Source: Pleurodeles waltl
Taxonomy: Eukaryota; Chordata; Amphibia; Caudata; Salamandridae
Reading direction: 5' to 3'
Assembly: GCF_031143425.1 (NCBI RefSeq)
Contig: NC_090447.1
Coordinates: 844,135,760-844,199,759 of the forward strand
Length of the DNA: 64,000 nt
The notes under the pieces: model-generated
The model's database searches: none
Seen by the model: the letters and a program-made list of their open reading frames with translations, nothing else
Told to the model about the DNA's origin: nothing
Position numbers and translations under genes: made by a program
In this document: piece by piece, positions 46,509 through 57,089 of the stretch
Position numbering within the stretch: the stretch's first letter is position 1
Layout of the letters: every line of letters begins with the position of its first letter

Positions 46509-46758
46509 AAGTGCTTGAGACTACTTACCACTCTTGTCATTGTACTTTTCATAAGAGAAAAATATACAAAACAAGGTCAGTGTATATACACATAGCCAAA
46601 AAGTTTTTGCATTTCCTCTTTTCACTCTTTTCTAAGTGCTGAAAAGTACTTCTAAACTTTCAAAAAGTTCTTAAAAGTTTAAAAAGTTTTTTTCTGTCTT
46701 TCCAAAAAGTTCTGAAAACTTTTTTCTCTTTGTCTATCACTTTAACTCTCTCTAAAAA

Positions 46759-49700
46759 ATGTCTGGCACAGGCCAAAAAGTTGAACTGTCCAAACTTGCA
46801 TATGATCACCTTAGCTGGAAAGGAGCAAGGAGTCTCTGCATAGAGAGAGGTTTGAGTGTAGGGAAGAATCCTTCTTTAGAACTGTTAATTAATATGCTTA
46901 GAGTACAAGATAAGGCCATAAGTGCCCAATCTGTAGAAAAAGTAGCTAATGGTTCTCAATCTGATCCAGGGACTCCCCCAGGAAAAGGTTCAGGAAAGAA
47001 ACTTCTCAGCCTGCCCATTACTAGACAGTCTAGCATAGTTGGTACAGAGGTTGAATCACATCATACTGATGATGTGCTCTCACATTATACTGGTAGCCAA
47101 GCTGTTAGGGTGCCCTCTGTAAGGGACAGGTCTCCTTCTGTTCATTCCCATCATACCTCTGTATCTAGAAATGTCCCTCCCACCCACCCTGATGACAGAT
47201 TGTTAGAAAGGGAGCTCAATAGATTGAGAGTGGAGCAAACCAGACTGAAGCTCAAGAAGCAACAGCTGGATTTGGATAGACAGTCTTTAGAAATAGAGAG
47301 GGAAAGACAGAAGATGGGTTTAGATACCCATGGTGGCAGCAGCAGTATTCCCCATAGTCATCCTGCAAAAGAGCATGATTCCAGGAATCTGCATAAGATA
47401 GTTCCCCCTTACAAGGAGGGGGATGACATTAACAAGTGGTTTGCTGCACTTGAGAGGGCCTGTGCTGTACAGGATGTCCCTCAAAGGCAGTGGGCTGCTA
47501 TCCTATGGCTATCATTTACAGGAAAAGGTAGGGATAGGCTCCTTACTGTAAAAGAAAATGATGCTAACAATTTCCAAGTTCTTAAGAATGCACTCCTGGA
47601 TGGTTATGGCTTAACCACTGAACAGTACAGGATCAAGTTCAGAGATACCAAAAAGGAGTCTTCACAAGACTGGGTTGATTTCATTGACCAGGCAGTGAAG
47701 GCCTTGGAGGGGTGGTTACATGGCAGTAAAGTTACTGATTATGACAGCCTGTATAACTTAATCCTGAGAGAGCATATTCTTAATAATTGTGTGTCTGATT
47801 TGTTGCACCAGTACTTGGTGGACTCTGATCTGACCTCTCCCCAAGAATTGGGAAAGAAGGCAGACAAATGGGTCAGAACAAGAGTGAACAGAAAAGTTCA
47901 TACAGGGGGTGACAAAGATGGCAACAAAAAGAAGGATGGTAAGTCTTCTGACAAGGGTGGGGACAAATCTAAAAATGAGTCTTCATCAGGCCCACAAAAA
48001 CACTCTGGTGGGGGTGGTGGGCCCAAACCTTCCTCTAATCAGAACAAGGAAAGGAAACCATGGTGCTATTTATGTAAGATAAAAGGCCATTGGACAACAG
48101 ATCCCAGTTGTCCAAAGAAAGGCACCACAGCTCCTACCACTACAACCCCTACTGCTACACCTAGTGTCCCTACTAATAGCAGTGGTGGTGGGAGCAAACC
48201 TACTAATAGCCAATCCAAGGGAGTAGCTGGGCTCACTTTTGGTAATTTAGTTGGGGTTGGTCTGATTAGGGAGACCACAGAGGCTACTTTAGTCTCTGAA
48301 GGGGCTATTGACTTAGCCACTTTGGTTGCTTGCCCCCATAACTTGGAGAAGTACAAGCAACTAACCCTAATAAATGGTGTTGAGGTCCAGGCCTACAGGG
48401 ACACAGGTGCCAGTGTCACAATGGTGATTGAGAAACTGGTGCACCCTGAACAACACATACTTGGACACCAGTACCAAGTAACCGATGCTCACAACATAAC
48501 ACAAAGCCACCCCATGGCTGTTGTAAATCTCAACTGGGGGGGGGTATCTGGTCCAAAGAAAGTTGTGGTAGCTTCAGATTTACCTGTAGACTGTCTATTA
48601 GGGAACGATTTGGAGACATCAGCTTGGTCAGATGTGGAGTTGGAAGCCCATGCAGCAATGCTGGGCATCCCAGGGCATATTTTTGCTTTGACAAGGGCTC
48701 AGGCCAAAAAGCAAAAAGGACAGGGAAGCTTGGATCCTGGAACAATGGACCAAGTGCTCCCTAAAGCTAGGGCTAGTAGAAGCAAACCACTTCCTACTAT
48801 CCCTCCCTCTACAGTGGATTCTACTTCTGAGGAAGAAGAATTCCCTCCCTGTGCAGAACCTACACCAGAGGAGCTGGAAGCAGACACTGCTGAGCTTTTG
48901 GGTGAAGGGGGGCCTGCCAGAGAGGAGCTGAGTGTGGCACAGCAAACCTGTCCCACATTAGAGGGTCTCAGACAGCAAGCTGTCAAACAGGCTAATGGGG
49001 ATGTCAGTGACTCACACAGAGTTTACTGGGAGGACAACCTCTTGTACACTGAGCAAAGGGATCCTAAACCTGGAGCTGCCAGGAGATTAGTGATTCCTCA
49101 GGAGTACAGAAAGTTCCTCCTAACACTGGCACATGACATTCCCTTAGCTGGGCACCTGGGTCAAATGAAAACTTGGGACAGATTGGTACCACTGTTTCAT
49201 TGGCCTAGGATGTCTGAGGACACAAAAGAATTTTGTAAGTCCTGTGAAACCTGTCAAGCCAGTGGCAAGACAGGTGGCACTCCAAAGGCACCCCTTATCC
49301 CACTGCCTGTGGTTGGGGTTCCCTTTGAAAGGGTAGGGGTTGACATAGTTGGCCCCCTTGACCCTCCTACTGCTTCAGGCAATAGGTTTATCTTAGTGGT
49401 AGTGGACCATGCCACAAGGTATCCTGAAGCAATTCCTTTAAGGACCACTACAGCTCCTGCAGTGGCAAAGGCCCTCCTGGGAATATTTTCCAGGGTGGGC
49501 TTCCCAAAGGAAGTAGTATCAGACAGAGGAAGCAATTTCATGTCTGCATACTTAAAGGCCATGTGGAAGGAGTGTGGTGTAACTTACAAGTTCACAACAC
49601 CCTATCATCCACAAACAAATGGACTGGTGGAGAGATTTAATAAAACTCTCAAAGGCATGATTATGGGACTCCCTGAAAAACTCCGCAGGAGATGGGATAT

Positions 49701-51717
49701 CCTTCTACCATGCCTCCTTTTTGCCTACAGGGAGGTACCCCAGAAAGGAGTGGGCTTCAGCCCCTTTGAACTTCTTTTTGGACACCCTGTTAGGGGTCCA
49801 CTCACACTTGTAAAGGAGGGTTGGGAACAACCTGTAAAAGCTCCTAAGCAGGATATTGTGGATTATGTACTTGGCCTCAGATCAAGGATGGCTGAGTACA
49901 TGAAAAAGGCCAGTAAAAACCTTCAGGCCAGCCAAGAGCTCCAGAAGCAATGGCATGATCAGAAGGCTGTTTTGGTTCAGTACCAACCAGGGCAGAAAGT
50001 GTGGGTCTTGGAGCCTGTGGCCCCAAGAGCACTCCAAGATAAATGGAGTGGTCCACACACAATTGTTGAAAAGAAGGGTGAAGTCACCTACTTGGTTGAC
50101 TTAGGCACTGCCAGGAGTCCCCTTAGGGTGCTCCATGTCAACCGCCTGAAACCCTACTATGACAGGGCTGATCTCACCCTGCTCATGGCAACAGATGAGG
50201 GACAGGAAGAAGACAGTGATCCTCTACCTGATCTCTTCTCTTCCACAGAACAAGATGCTCTTGTGGAAGGGGTAGTTTTGGCTGATTGTCTTACTGCTGA
50301 GCAGAAAGATAATTGCATAAATCTCCTAGGACAATTTTCAGAACTCTTCTCCATTGTGCCAGGCACCACTTCTTGGTGTGAGCACACTATAGATACTGGA
50401 GACAGTTTACCTGTCAAAAGTAAGATCTATAGGCAGCCTGACCATGTCAGGGACTGCATAAAGCAAGAAGTTCAGAAGATGTTGGAACTAGGAGTGGTTG
50501 AGCACTCTGACAGTCCATGGGCTTCTCCTGTGGTACTGGTACCAAAACCAAATTCTAAAGATGGAAAGAAGGAAATGAGGTTTTGTGTAGACTATAGAGG
50601 TCTCAACTTGGTAACCAAAACAGATGCTCACCCTATACCCAGGGCAGATGAGCTAATAGATACACTGGCATCTGCCAAGTATCTAAGCACTTTTGATTTG
50701 ACTGCAGGGTATTGGCAGATCAAAATGTCAGAAGATGCTAAACCTAAGACTGCATTTTCTACCATTGGAGGACATTACCAGTTTACTGTAATGCCTTTTG
50801 GTTTGAAAAATGCACCTGCCACTTTTCAGAGGTTGGTGAACACAGTCCTGCAAGGGCTGGAAGCTTTCAGTGCAGCATATTTGGATGATATAGCTGTCTT
50901 TAGCTCCAGCTGGGATGATCACCTGGTCCACCTTTGGAAAGTTTTGGAGGCCCTGCAAAAGGCAGGCCTCACTATCAAGGCTTCAAAGTGCCAGATAGGG
51001 CAGGGTAAGGTGGTTTATCTGGGACACCTTGTTGGTGGGGAACAGATTGCACCACTTCAGGGGAAAATCCAAACTATTATTGATTGGATTCCCCCTACCA
51101 CTCAGACTCAGGTGAGAGCCTTCCTAGGCCTCACTGGGTATTACAGGAGGTTCATTAAGAACTATGGCTCCATTGCAGCCCCTCTTAATGACCTCACATC
51201 CAAGAAAATGCCTAAAAAGGTATTATGGACAGCAAACTGTCAGAAAGCTTTTGAGGAGCTGAAGCAGGCCATGTGCTCTGCACCTGTCCTGAAAAGCCCT
51301 TGTTACTCTAAAAAATTCTATGTCCAGACTGATGCATCTGAATTAGGAGTAGGGGCAGTCCTATCACAACTTAATTCTGAGGGCCAGGATCAACCTGTTG
51401 CTTTTATTAGTAGAAGGTTGACCCCTAGAGAAAAGCGTTGGTCTGCCATTGAGAGGGAGGCCTTTGCTGTGGTCTGGGCTCTGAAGAAGTTGAGGCCATA
51501 CCTGTTTGGCACTCACTTCATTGTTCAGACAGACCACAAACCTCTACTTTGGCTAAAACAAATGAAAGGTGAAAATCCTAAATTGTTGAGGTGGTCCATA
51601 TCCCTACAGGGAATGGACTATACAGTGGAACATAGACCTGGGAGTAGCCACTCCAATGCAGATGGACTCTCCAGATATTTCCACTTAGACAATGAAGACT
51701 CATCAGGTAATGGCTAG
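46759..51717 (+). CDS. gag-pol: Gag-Pol polyprotein, Gmr1-type order (Gag-PR-INT-RT-RNaseH), 1652 aa
   Basis: Single ORF, ATG 272 bp after the 5' LTR. Residues 1-50 SAP-like (KGARSLCIERGLSVGK); about 150-190 coiled coil; about 210-373 capsid with SCAN-like second half (304-373); zinc knuckle Cys436, Cys439, His444, Cys451 (CX2CX4HX6C, longer than the usual X4); protease DTGA 548-551; integrase zinc finger His792, His799, Cys829, Cys832; integrase catalytic Asp862, Asp922, Glu958 (D-D-35-E) and a GPY/F-like module (KWSGPHTIVEKKGEVTYLV, about 1095-1115); RT with Asp1313 and YLDD 1374-1377; RNase H Asp1525, Glu1565, Asp1592, Asp1635. Integrase before RT is the copia-like order found in Gmr1-type Ty3/gypsy elements. 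No frameshift between gag and pol and no env. All key residues are intact, so it is probably functional. Confidence 0.95.
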   Translation: MSGTGQKVELSKLAYDHLSWKGARSLCIERGLSVGKNPSLELLINMLRVQDKAISAQSVEKVANGSQSDPGTPPGKGSGKKLLSLPITRQSSIVGTEVESHHTDDVLSHYTGSQAVRVPSVRDRSPSVHSHHTSVSRNVPPTHPDDRLLERELNRLRVEQTRLKLKKQQLDLDRQSLEIERERQKMGLDTHGGSSSIPHSHPAKEHDSRNLHKIVPPYKEGDDINKWFAALERACAVQDVPQRQWAAILWLSFTGKGRDRLLTVKENDANNFQVLKNALLDGYGLTTEQYRIKFRDTKKESSQDWVDFIDQAVKALEGWLHGSKVTDYDSLYNLILREHILNNCVSDLLHQYLVDSDLTSPQELGKKADKWVRTRVNRKVHTGGDKDGNKKKDGKSSDKGGDKSKNESSSGPQKHSGGGGGPKPSSNQNKERKPWCYLCKIKGHWTTDPSCPKKGTTAPTTTTPTATPSVPTNSSGGGSKPTNSQSKGVAGLTFGNLVGVGLIRETTEATLVSEGAIDLATLVACPHNLEKYKQLTLINGVEVQAYRDTGASVTMVIEKLVHPEQHILGHQYQVTDAHNITQSHPMAVVNLNWGGVSGPKKVVVASDLPVDCLLGNDLETSAWSDVELEAHAAMLGIPGHIFALTRAQAKKQKGQGSLDPGTMDQVLPKARASRSKPLPTIPPSTVDSTSEEEEFPPCAEPTPEELEADTAELLGEGGPAREELSVAQQTCPTLEGLRQQAVKQANGDVSDSHRVYWEDNLLYTEQRDPKPGAARRLVIPQEYRKFLLTLAHDIPLAGHLGQMKTWDRLVPLFHWPRMSEDTKEFCKSCETCQASGKTGGTPKAPLIPLPVVGVPFERVGVDIVGPLDPPTASGNRFILVVVDHATRYPEAIPLRTTTAPAVAKALLGIFSRVGFPKEVVSDRGSNFMSAYLKAMWKECGVTYKFTTPYHPQTNGLVERFNKTLKGMIMGLPEKLRRRWDILLPCLLFAYREVPQKGVGFSPFELLFGHPVRGPLTLVKEGWEQPVKAPKQDIVDYVLGLRSRMAEYMKKASKNLQASQELQKQWHDQKAVLVQYQPGQKVWVLEPVAPRALQDKWSGPHTIVEKKGEVTYLVDLGTARSPLRVLHVNRLKPYYDRADLTLLMATDEGQEEDSDPLPDLFSSTEQDALVEGVVLADCLTAEQKDNCINLLGQFSELFSIVPGTTSWCEHTIDTGDSLPVKSKIYRQPDHVRDCIKQEVQKMLELGVVEHSDSPWASPVVLVPKPNSKDGKKEMRFCVDYRGLNLVTKTDAHPIPRADELIDTLASAKYLSTFDLTAGYWQIKMSEDAKPKTAFSTIGGHYQFTVMPFGLKNAPATFQRLVNTVLQGLEAFSAAYLDDIAVFSSSWDDHLVHLWKVLEALQKAGLTIKASKCQIGQGKVVYLGHLVGGEQIAPLQGKIQTIIDWIPPTTQTQVRAFLGLTGYYRRFIKNYGSIAAPLNDLTSKKMPKKVLWTANCQKAFEELKQAMCSAPVLKSPCYSKKFYVQTDASELGVGAVLSQLNSEGQDQPVAFISRRLTPREKRWSAIEREAFAVVWALKKLRPYLFGTHFIVQTDHKPLLWLKQMKGENPKLLRWSISLQGMDYTVEHRPGSSHSNADGLSRYFHLDNEDSSGNG

Positions 51718-51732
51718 TCTTATTGTCCTTCG

Positions 51733-51747
51733 TTTGGGGGGGGGTTG
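51733..51747 (+). promoter_or_regulatory. Polypurine tract
   Basis: A ten-G run immediately before the 3' LTR (TTTGGGGGGGGGGTTG), only 16 bp after the stop codon. It is the expected plus-strand primer position; the composition is almost pure G. Confidence 0.7.
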
Positions 51748-54742
51748 TGTAGGAAAGTACCATCTTGCCTGGCATGTTACCCCCATTTTTCACTGTATAT
51801 ATGTTGTTTTAGTTGTATGTGTCACTGGGACCCTGGTAACCCAGGGCCCCAGTGCTCATAAGTGTGCCTGTATGTGTTACCTGTGTAGTGACTAACTGTC
51901 TCACTGAGGCTCTGCTAATCAGAACCTCAGTGGTTATGCTCTCTCATTTCTTTCCAAATTGTCACTGACAGGCTAGTGACCATTTTTACCAATTTACATT
52001 GGCTTACTGGAACACCCTTATAATCCCCTAGTATATGGTACTGAGGTACCCAGGGTATTGGGGTTCCAGGAGATCCCTATGGGCTGCAGCATTTCTTTTG
52101 CCACCCATAGGGAGCTCTGACAATTATTACACAGGCCTGCCACTGCAGCCTGAGTGAAATAACGTCCACGTTATTTCACAGCCATTTTACACTGCACTTA
52201 AGTAACTTATAAGTCACCTATATGTCTAACCTTTACCTGGTAAAGGTTAGGTGCAAAGTTACTTAGTGTGAGGGCACCCTGGCACTAGCCAAGGTGCCCC
52301 CACATTGTTCAGAGCCAATTCACTGAACTTTGTGAGTGCGGGGACACCATTACACGCGTGCACTACATATAGGTCACTACCTATATGTAGCTTCACCATG
52401 GTAACTCCGAATATGGCCATGTAACATGTCTATGATCATGGAATTGCCCCCTCTATGCCATCCTGGCATTGTTGGTACAATTCCATGATCCCAGTGGTCT
52501 GTAGCACAGACCCTGGTACTGCCAAACTGCCCTTCCTGGGGTTTCTCTGCAGCTGCTGCTGCTGCCAACCCCTCAGACAGGCATCTGCCCTCCTGGGGTC
52601 CAGCCAGGCCTGGCCCAGGATGGCAGAACAAAGGACTTCCTCTGAGAGAGGGTGTAACACCCTCTCCCTTTGGAAAATGGTGTGAAGGCAGGGGAGGAGT
52701 AGCCTCCCCCAGCCTCTGGAAATGCTTTGTTGGGCACAGAGGTGCCCAATTCTGCATAAGCCAGTCTACACCGGTTCAGGGACCCCTTAGCCCCTGCTCT
52801 GGCGCGAAACTGGACAAAGGAAAGGGGAGTGACCACTCCCCTGACCTGCACCTCCCCTGGGAGGTGTCCAGAGCTCCTCCAGTGTGCTCCAGACCTCTGC
52901 CATCTTGGAAACAGAGGTGCTGCTGGCACACTGGACTGCTCTGAGTGGCCAGTGCCACCAGGTGACGTCAGAGACTCCTGCTGATAGGCTCCTTCAGGTG
53001 TTAGTAGCCTTTCCTCTCTCCTAGGTAGCCAAACCCTCTTTTCTGGCTATTTAGGGTCTCTGTCTCTGGGGAAACTTTAGATAACGAATGCATGAGCTCA
53101 GCCGAGTTCCTCTGCATCTCCCTCTTCACCTTCTGATAAGGAATCGACCGCTGACCGCGCTGGAAGCCTGCAAACCTGCAACCTAGTAGCAAAGACGACT
53201 ACTGCAACTCTGTAACGCTGATCCTGCCGCCTTCTCGACTGTTTTCCTGCTTGTGCATGCTGTGGGGGTAGTCTGACTCCTCTCTGCACCAGAAGCTCCG
53301 AAGAAATCTCCCGTGGGTCGACGGAATCTTCCCCCTGCAACCGCAGGCACCAAAAAGCTGCATCTCCGGTCCCTTGGGTCTCCTCTCAGCACGACGAGCG
53401 AGGTCCCTCGAATCCAGCGACACCGTCCAAGTGACCCCCACAGTCCAGTGACTCTTCAGCCCAAGTTTGGTGGAGGTAAGTCCTTGCCTCACCTCGCTGG
53501 GCTGCATTGCTGGGAACCGCGACTTTGCAAGCTTCTCCGGCCCCTGTGCACTTCCGGCGGAAATCCTGTGTGCACAGCCAAGCCTGGGTCCACGGCACTC
53601 TAACCTGCATTGCACGACTTTCTAAGTTGGTCTCCGGCGACGTGGGACTCCTTTGTGCAACTTCGGCGAGCACCGTTTCACGCATCCTCGTAGTGCCTGT
53701 TTCTGGCACTTCTCCGGGTGCTACCTGCTTCAGTGAGGGCTCCTTGTCTTGCTCGACGTCCCCTCTCTCTGTAGGTCCAATTTGCGACCTCCTGGTCCCT
53801 CCTGGGTCCCAGCAGCGTCCAAAAACGCCAAACGCACGATTTGCGTGTAGCAAGGCTTGTTGGCGTCCATCCGGCGGGAAAACACTTCTGCACGACTCTC
53901 CAAGGCGTGGGGGATCCATCCTCCAAAGGGGAAGTCTCTAGCCCTTGTCGTTCCTGCAGTATTCACAGTTCTTCAGCCTAGAAAGAGCTTCTTTGCACCA
54001 ACCGCTGGCATTTCTTGGGCATCTGCCCATCTCCGAGCTGCTTGTGACTTTTGGACTTGGTCCCCTTGTTCCACAGGTACCTTCAGACAGGAATCCATCG
54101 TTGTTGCATTGCTGATTTGTGTTTTCCTTGCATTCTCCCTCTAACACGACTATTTTGTCCTTAGGGGAACTTTGGTGCACTTTGCACTCACTTTTCAGGG
54201 TCTTGGGGAGGGTTATTTTTCTAACTCTCACTATTTTCTAATAGTCCCAGCGACCCTCTACAAGGTCACATAGGTTTGGGGTCCATTCGTGGTTCGCATT
54301 CCACTTCTGGAGTATATGGTTTGTGTTGCCCCTATCCCTATGTTTCCCCATTGCATCCTATTGTAACTATACATTGTTTGCACTGTTTTCTAAGACTATA
54401 CTGCATATTTTTGCTATTGTGTATATATATCTTGTGTATATTTCCTATCCTCTCACTGAGGGTACACTCTAAGATACTTTGGCATATTGTCATAAAAATA
54501 AAGTACCTTTATTTTTAGTATAACTGTGTATTGTGTTTTCTTATGATATTGTGCATATGACACTAAGTGGTACTGTAGTAGCTTCACACGTCTCCTAGTT
54601 CAGCCTAAGCTGCTCTGCTAAGCTACCATTATCTATCAGCCTAAGCTGCTAGACACCCTATACACTAATAAGGGATAACTGGGCCTGGTGCAAGGTGCAA
54701 GTACCCCTTGGTACTCACTACAAACCAGTCCAGCCTCCTACA
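51748..54742 (+). repeat. 3' LTR of the Gmr1-type element
   Basis: Same length and sequence as the 5' LTR as far as compared, ending TCCTACA and followed by the target duplication GCACA. AATAAA at 54497-54502. Confidence 0.95.
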
Positions 54743-54747
54743 GCACA

Positions 54748-55674
54748 CGATCAGACAGGTTGACAATAACCAATTTTTCTTGCTGTATTGTGGAGACAGT
54801 AACTGGCGATGGCATAGATGTAATGGCATTCACCAGTTCATATGTTGCTAGTTTCTCTTGGAACATGTTTGTATCATCTGGGAATCTGAGCCTATGTTTT
54901 TGCCTCCATCTTTTGCCCCCTCTCTGATCTTTCTTTTCGTACCAATTTGTTCCCCAACCTTAGCCTTTCCATTGCCACTAAAAAAGGTGATTGATTCCGG
55001 GCTGGAGGTGCTGATGTCGACGCTTCATTTGATACTGCACTTTCAAGGGAGCACATAGAGCTTGCACTGGCTGAATCGGTGTCCATCATTTCCATGCGTG
55101 TTCTTTTATTAGCAGAGGGTGTTCTCAGATTGTCATATTTATGTGCAAATGTATAAATCCTTCCTTCTTTGTAATCCATGTCATCCCGTTTGATTTTACG
55201 TAATTTCTTATCACGCAGATATAGTTGATGTTCTTCCAATATTTTGTCCAAGATCTCATAGTTCTTTTTGGTAGCATCCTTTAGGTTCATGCTTTCAATG
55301 CTTTTCTCAATCTTATCGACCTCAACCTGTAATTTGGTGTTTTTTTTCTCCGAATGTTTGATTAATATGTGCATCATTGTAAAGGAAGTGCAAGTTTTAC
55401 TCTCATTCTGTCAATGATTCTTCATCCAAATCTTCAAAGGTTGGAAAAATGAGAATTCTCAGGCCTCGTGGAATTTCTTTATTCTCAAGATATTTTTGTA
55501 ATGCAATGCCATCCCACCACCTGGCCATCTCCTGTTCTTTAGTCTCTCAAGTTTTTGAAATCTGGTCTTTAAACCTTCTTGGCCTATAGCACTAATATTG
55601 GTTCCATCCTGTGGAACTTGATTGGAAAAGAGGTCCCTTGCCATTTCCTCGTGTCTATTCCTGAAGCGTGACAT
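54748..55674 (-). pseudogene. PLE N-terminal ORF region
   Basis: Starts MSRFRNRHEEMARDL at 55674. After KNR the frame shifts (near 55535) and continues as RWWDGIALQKYLENKEIPRG to a TGA/TAA pair near 55400. Then 55377-54892 gives a long coiled coil (SEKKNTKLQVEVDKIEKSIE) and a basic Ser-rich stretch. From about 54890 another frame leads into the GCACA target site and continues at 43492 with NKDECEILSKGLGF. Such coiled-coil N termini precede RT in vertebrate PLEs of the Neptune type; exact function unknown. Frameshifted, inactive. Confidence 0.75.
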
Positions 55675-55897
55675 TTTTGGAAAGTGGAGTATTGTATATG
55701 GTGGGGTAGTCCAAACAAAAACACTAAATTAGGAAACCACTGATAGAATTGGCTGTGGGTTAAGAATGAACATGCATCGATCCCTTTCACCTTACTGCAA
55801 TATATGAATTGTAAGGAAAAAAGAAACAAATGTTTATGAATCCATGTGTGCACAAATCACAGTCACAGCCACCAAGATGCTATGTCAAGGGAGTTGA

Positions 55898-56800
55898 GAT
55901 AATAGAAATTTTGATAGTGCACCACTTAAAGTAGATCAATAAAGTCCAGTTACTCCACGTCGTCACATGATCATCTTCATTTTATTTTGCTTTCCTTGCA
56001 CATAATAAAACATCAGCCAACACGTTTAGTCCTTAACAAAGGACTTCTTCAGGGCTGAAATATGATAGAAAAAGTATCCTAAATATATTTAAAAAGATAC
56101 ATACATAACATAGAAACTAATTATGAACACAAAATGCACACTAAAACATGACCAAAATGTTTGATTAATTTATAAAACCTACAGACAAGTGACAACCATA
56201 AAGAAATGTGCTGAATTTAAAAACGCACAGATATAAACAGTACAGGCGACATAAATTATTGAACTAGAGTTCAAAACAAAGATACACATAATGAATATGT
56301 ATAAATAAAAGTCACACCACATATGTAAATACCACAAATCCTTTAAAAGAAAATATATAAAAAGTGAATATTAGGGAAATTATAAAATCCTGGTGCAATT
56401 AAGGACCTTTCATTTGATTGATCCTATATATACATTGACCAGAGAAAATGAATCAGGGGCTCCTACGTTATATGTAAGTAGTATTCAATATCATCTCTCA
56501 CACTGGTTATTGAGTTCATCGATGCCCACAGAACGTGATGCAAGAGTAGCAAACTACTGATAAAGAGAGAAGCGACACCAAATCAAACCTAGCGTGTCAC
56601 AGTATGAGTGGTAAGTATTATCCGAAAGAGGAAAAAAGGAAAACTGTGCAGAGAGCACAGAAAGGTGAAAGGCCTTATAATAATAAAGTAATGGTAGAGT
56701 ATAAATACCCCGTAGACTGCTGTAAAATAGTCAGCTCGTTTTAACACAGTAAGAAAGAATAGAACTATGGTGATAGGCGAGCCCAGTAGTCAAAATGAGC
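55898..56800 (-). repeat. PLE pseudo-LTR, 5' copy (unit A)
   Basis: Matches 26458-27360. Ends at CAAAATGAGC, where Harbinger sequence TCAAAATACACACAC begins. Confidence 0.9.
56011..56060 (-). ncRNA. Hammerhead ribozyme motif, copy 2 (core G lost)
   Basis: Same layout as the copy at 26571: TTTCAGCC, CTGAAGA, stem II GTCC/GGAC, then TAAAC in place of GAAAC, ACGTGT, GGCTGATG. The first G of GAAA (G12 in hammerhead numbering, the general base) is U, so self-cleavage should be abolished although all stems pair. Confidence 0.75.
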
Positions 56801-57089
56801 TCAAAATACACACACACTAACAAAACAACATCACATTGGACAATTCAAACTACACACACCTGACACACATAAACACACCACACCAACACCACCATAAAAC
56901 ACACCCCCACACTACGCACAACCCTTTACAACTATAAAAAAATCTGCAAAAGAGAGAGAGAGACACCAAGAGCACCCACGGAACCAGAGCCACAGAACAC
57001 GATCAACCATATACCATCCACCCACCTCACAGCACACACCCCAACACATCACCCCACACACCCTCACACACACCACTCACACTACACCC

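Larger units (their letters stand above)
43493..54742 (+). mobile_element. Intact Gmr1-type Ty3/gypsy LTR retrotransposon (11.25 kb)
   Basis: Two LTRs of 2995 bp (43493-46487 and 51748-54742) offset by exactly 8255 bp along their whole length, each with TGTAGGA...TCCTACA ends, flanked by the 5-bp duplication GCACA (43488-43492 and 54743-54747). One uninterrupted gag-pol ORF (46759-51717) with order Gag-PR-INT-RT-RNaseH. All open frames shared by the two LTRs are identical and I see no difference in the stretches compared, so insertion is very recent and the copy may still be mobile. It interrupts the PLE N-terminal ORF, whose reading frame is continuous once the insert and one GCACA are removed. 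Confidence 0.95.
26458..56800 (-). mobile_element. Penelope-like element (PLE), split by two later insertions
   Basis: Minus-strand element, about 6.6 kb after subtracting the Harbinger (29421-41932) and the LTR element (43493-54747). 5' to 3' on the minus strand: pseudo-LTR (56800-55898), leader, N-terminal ORF (55674 on), RT (43491-41933), endonuclease (29350-28449), 3' region, and a second pseudo-LTR (27360-26458). RT plus GIY-YIG plus head-to-tail pseudo-LTRs with hammerhead motifs is the defining architecture of Penelope-like retroelements. The last pseudo-LTR ends at GATAATAG (26458), exactly where the first continues into the body (55898), as expected for PLE tandem structure. Frameshifts in every coding piece make it inactive. 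Confidence 0.85.

Noticed and set aside
51717..51748. Possible env gene making the LTR element an endogenous retrovirus
   Set aside because: Only about 30 bp, including the polypurine tract, separate the pol stop from the 3' LTR; no envelope ORF exists.
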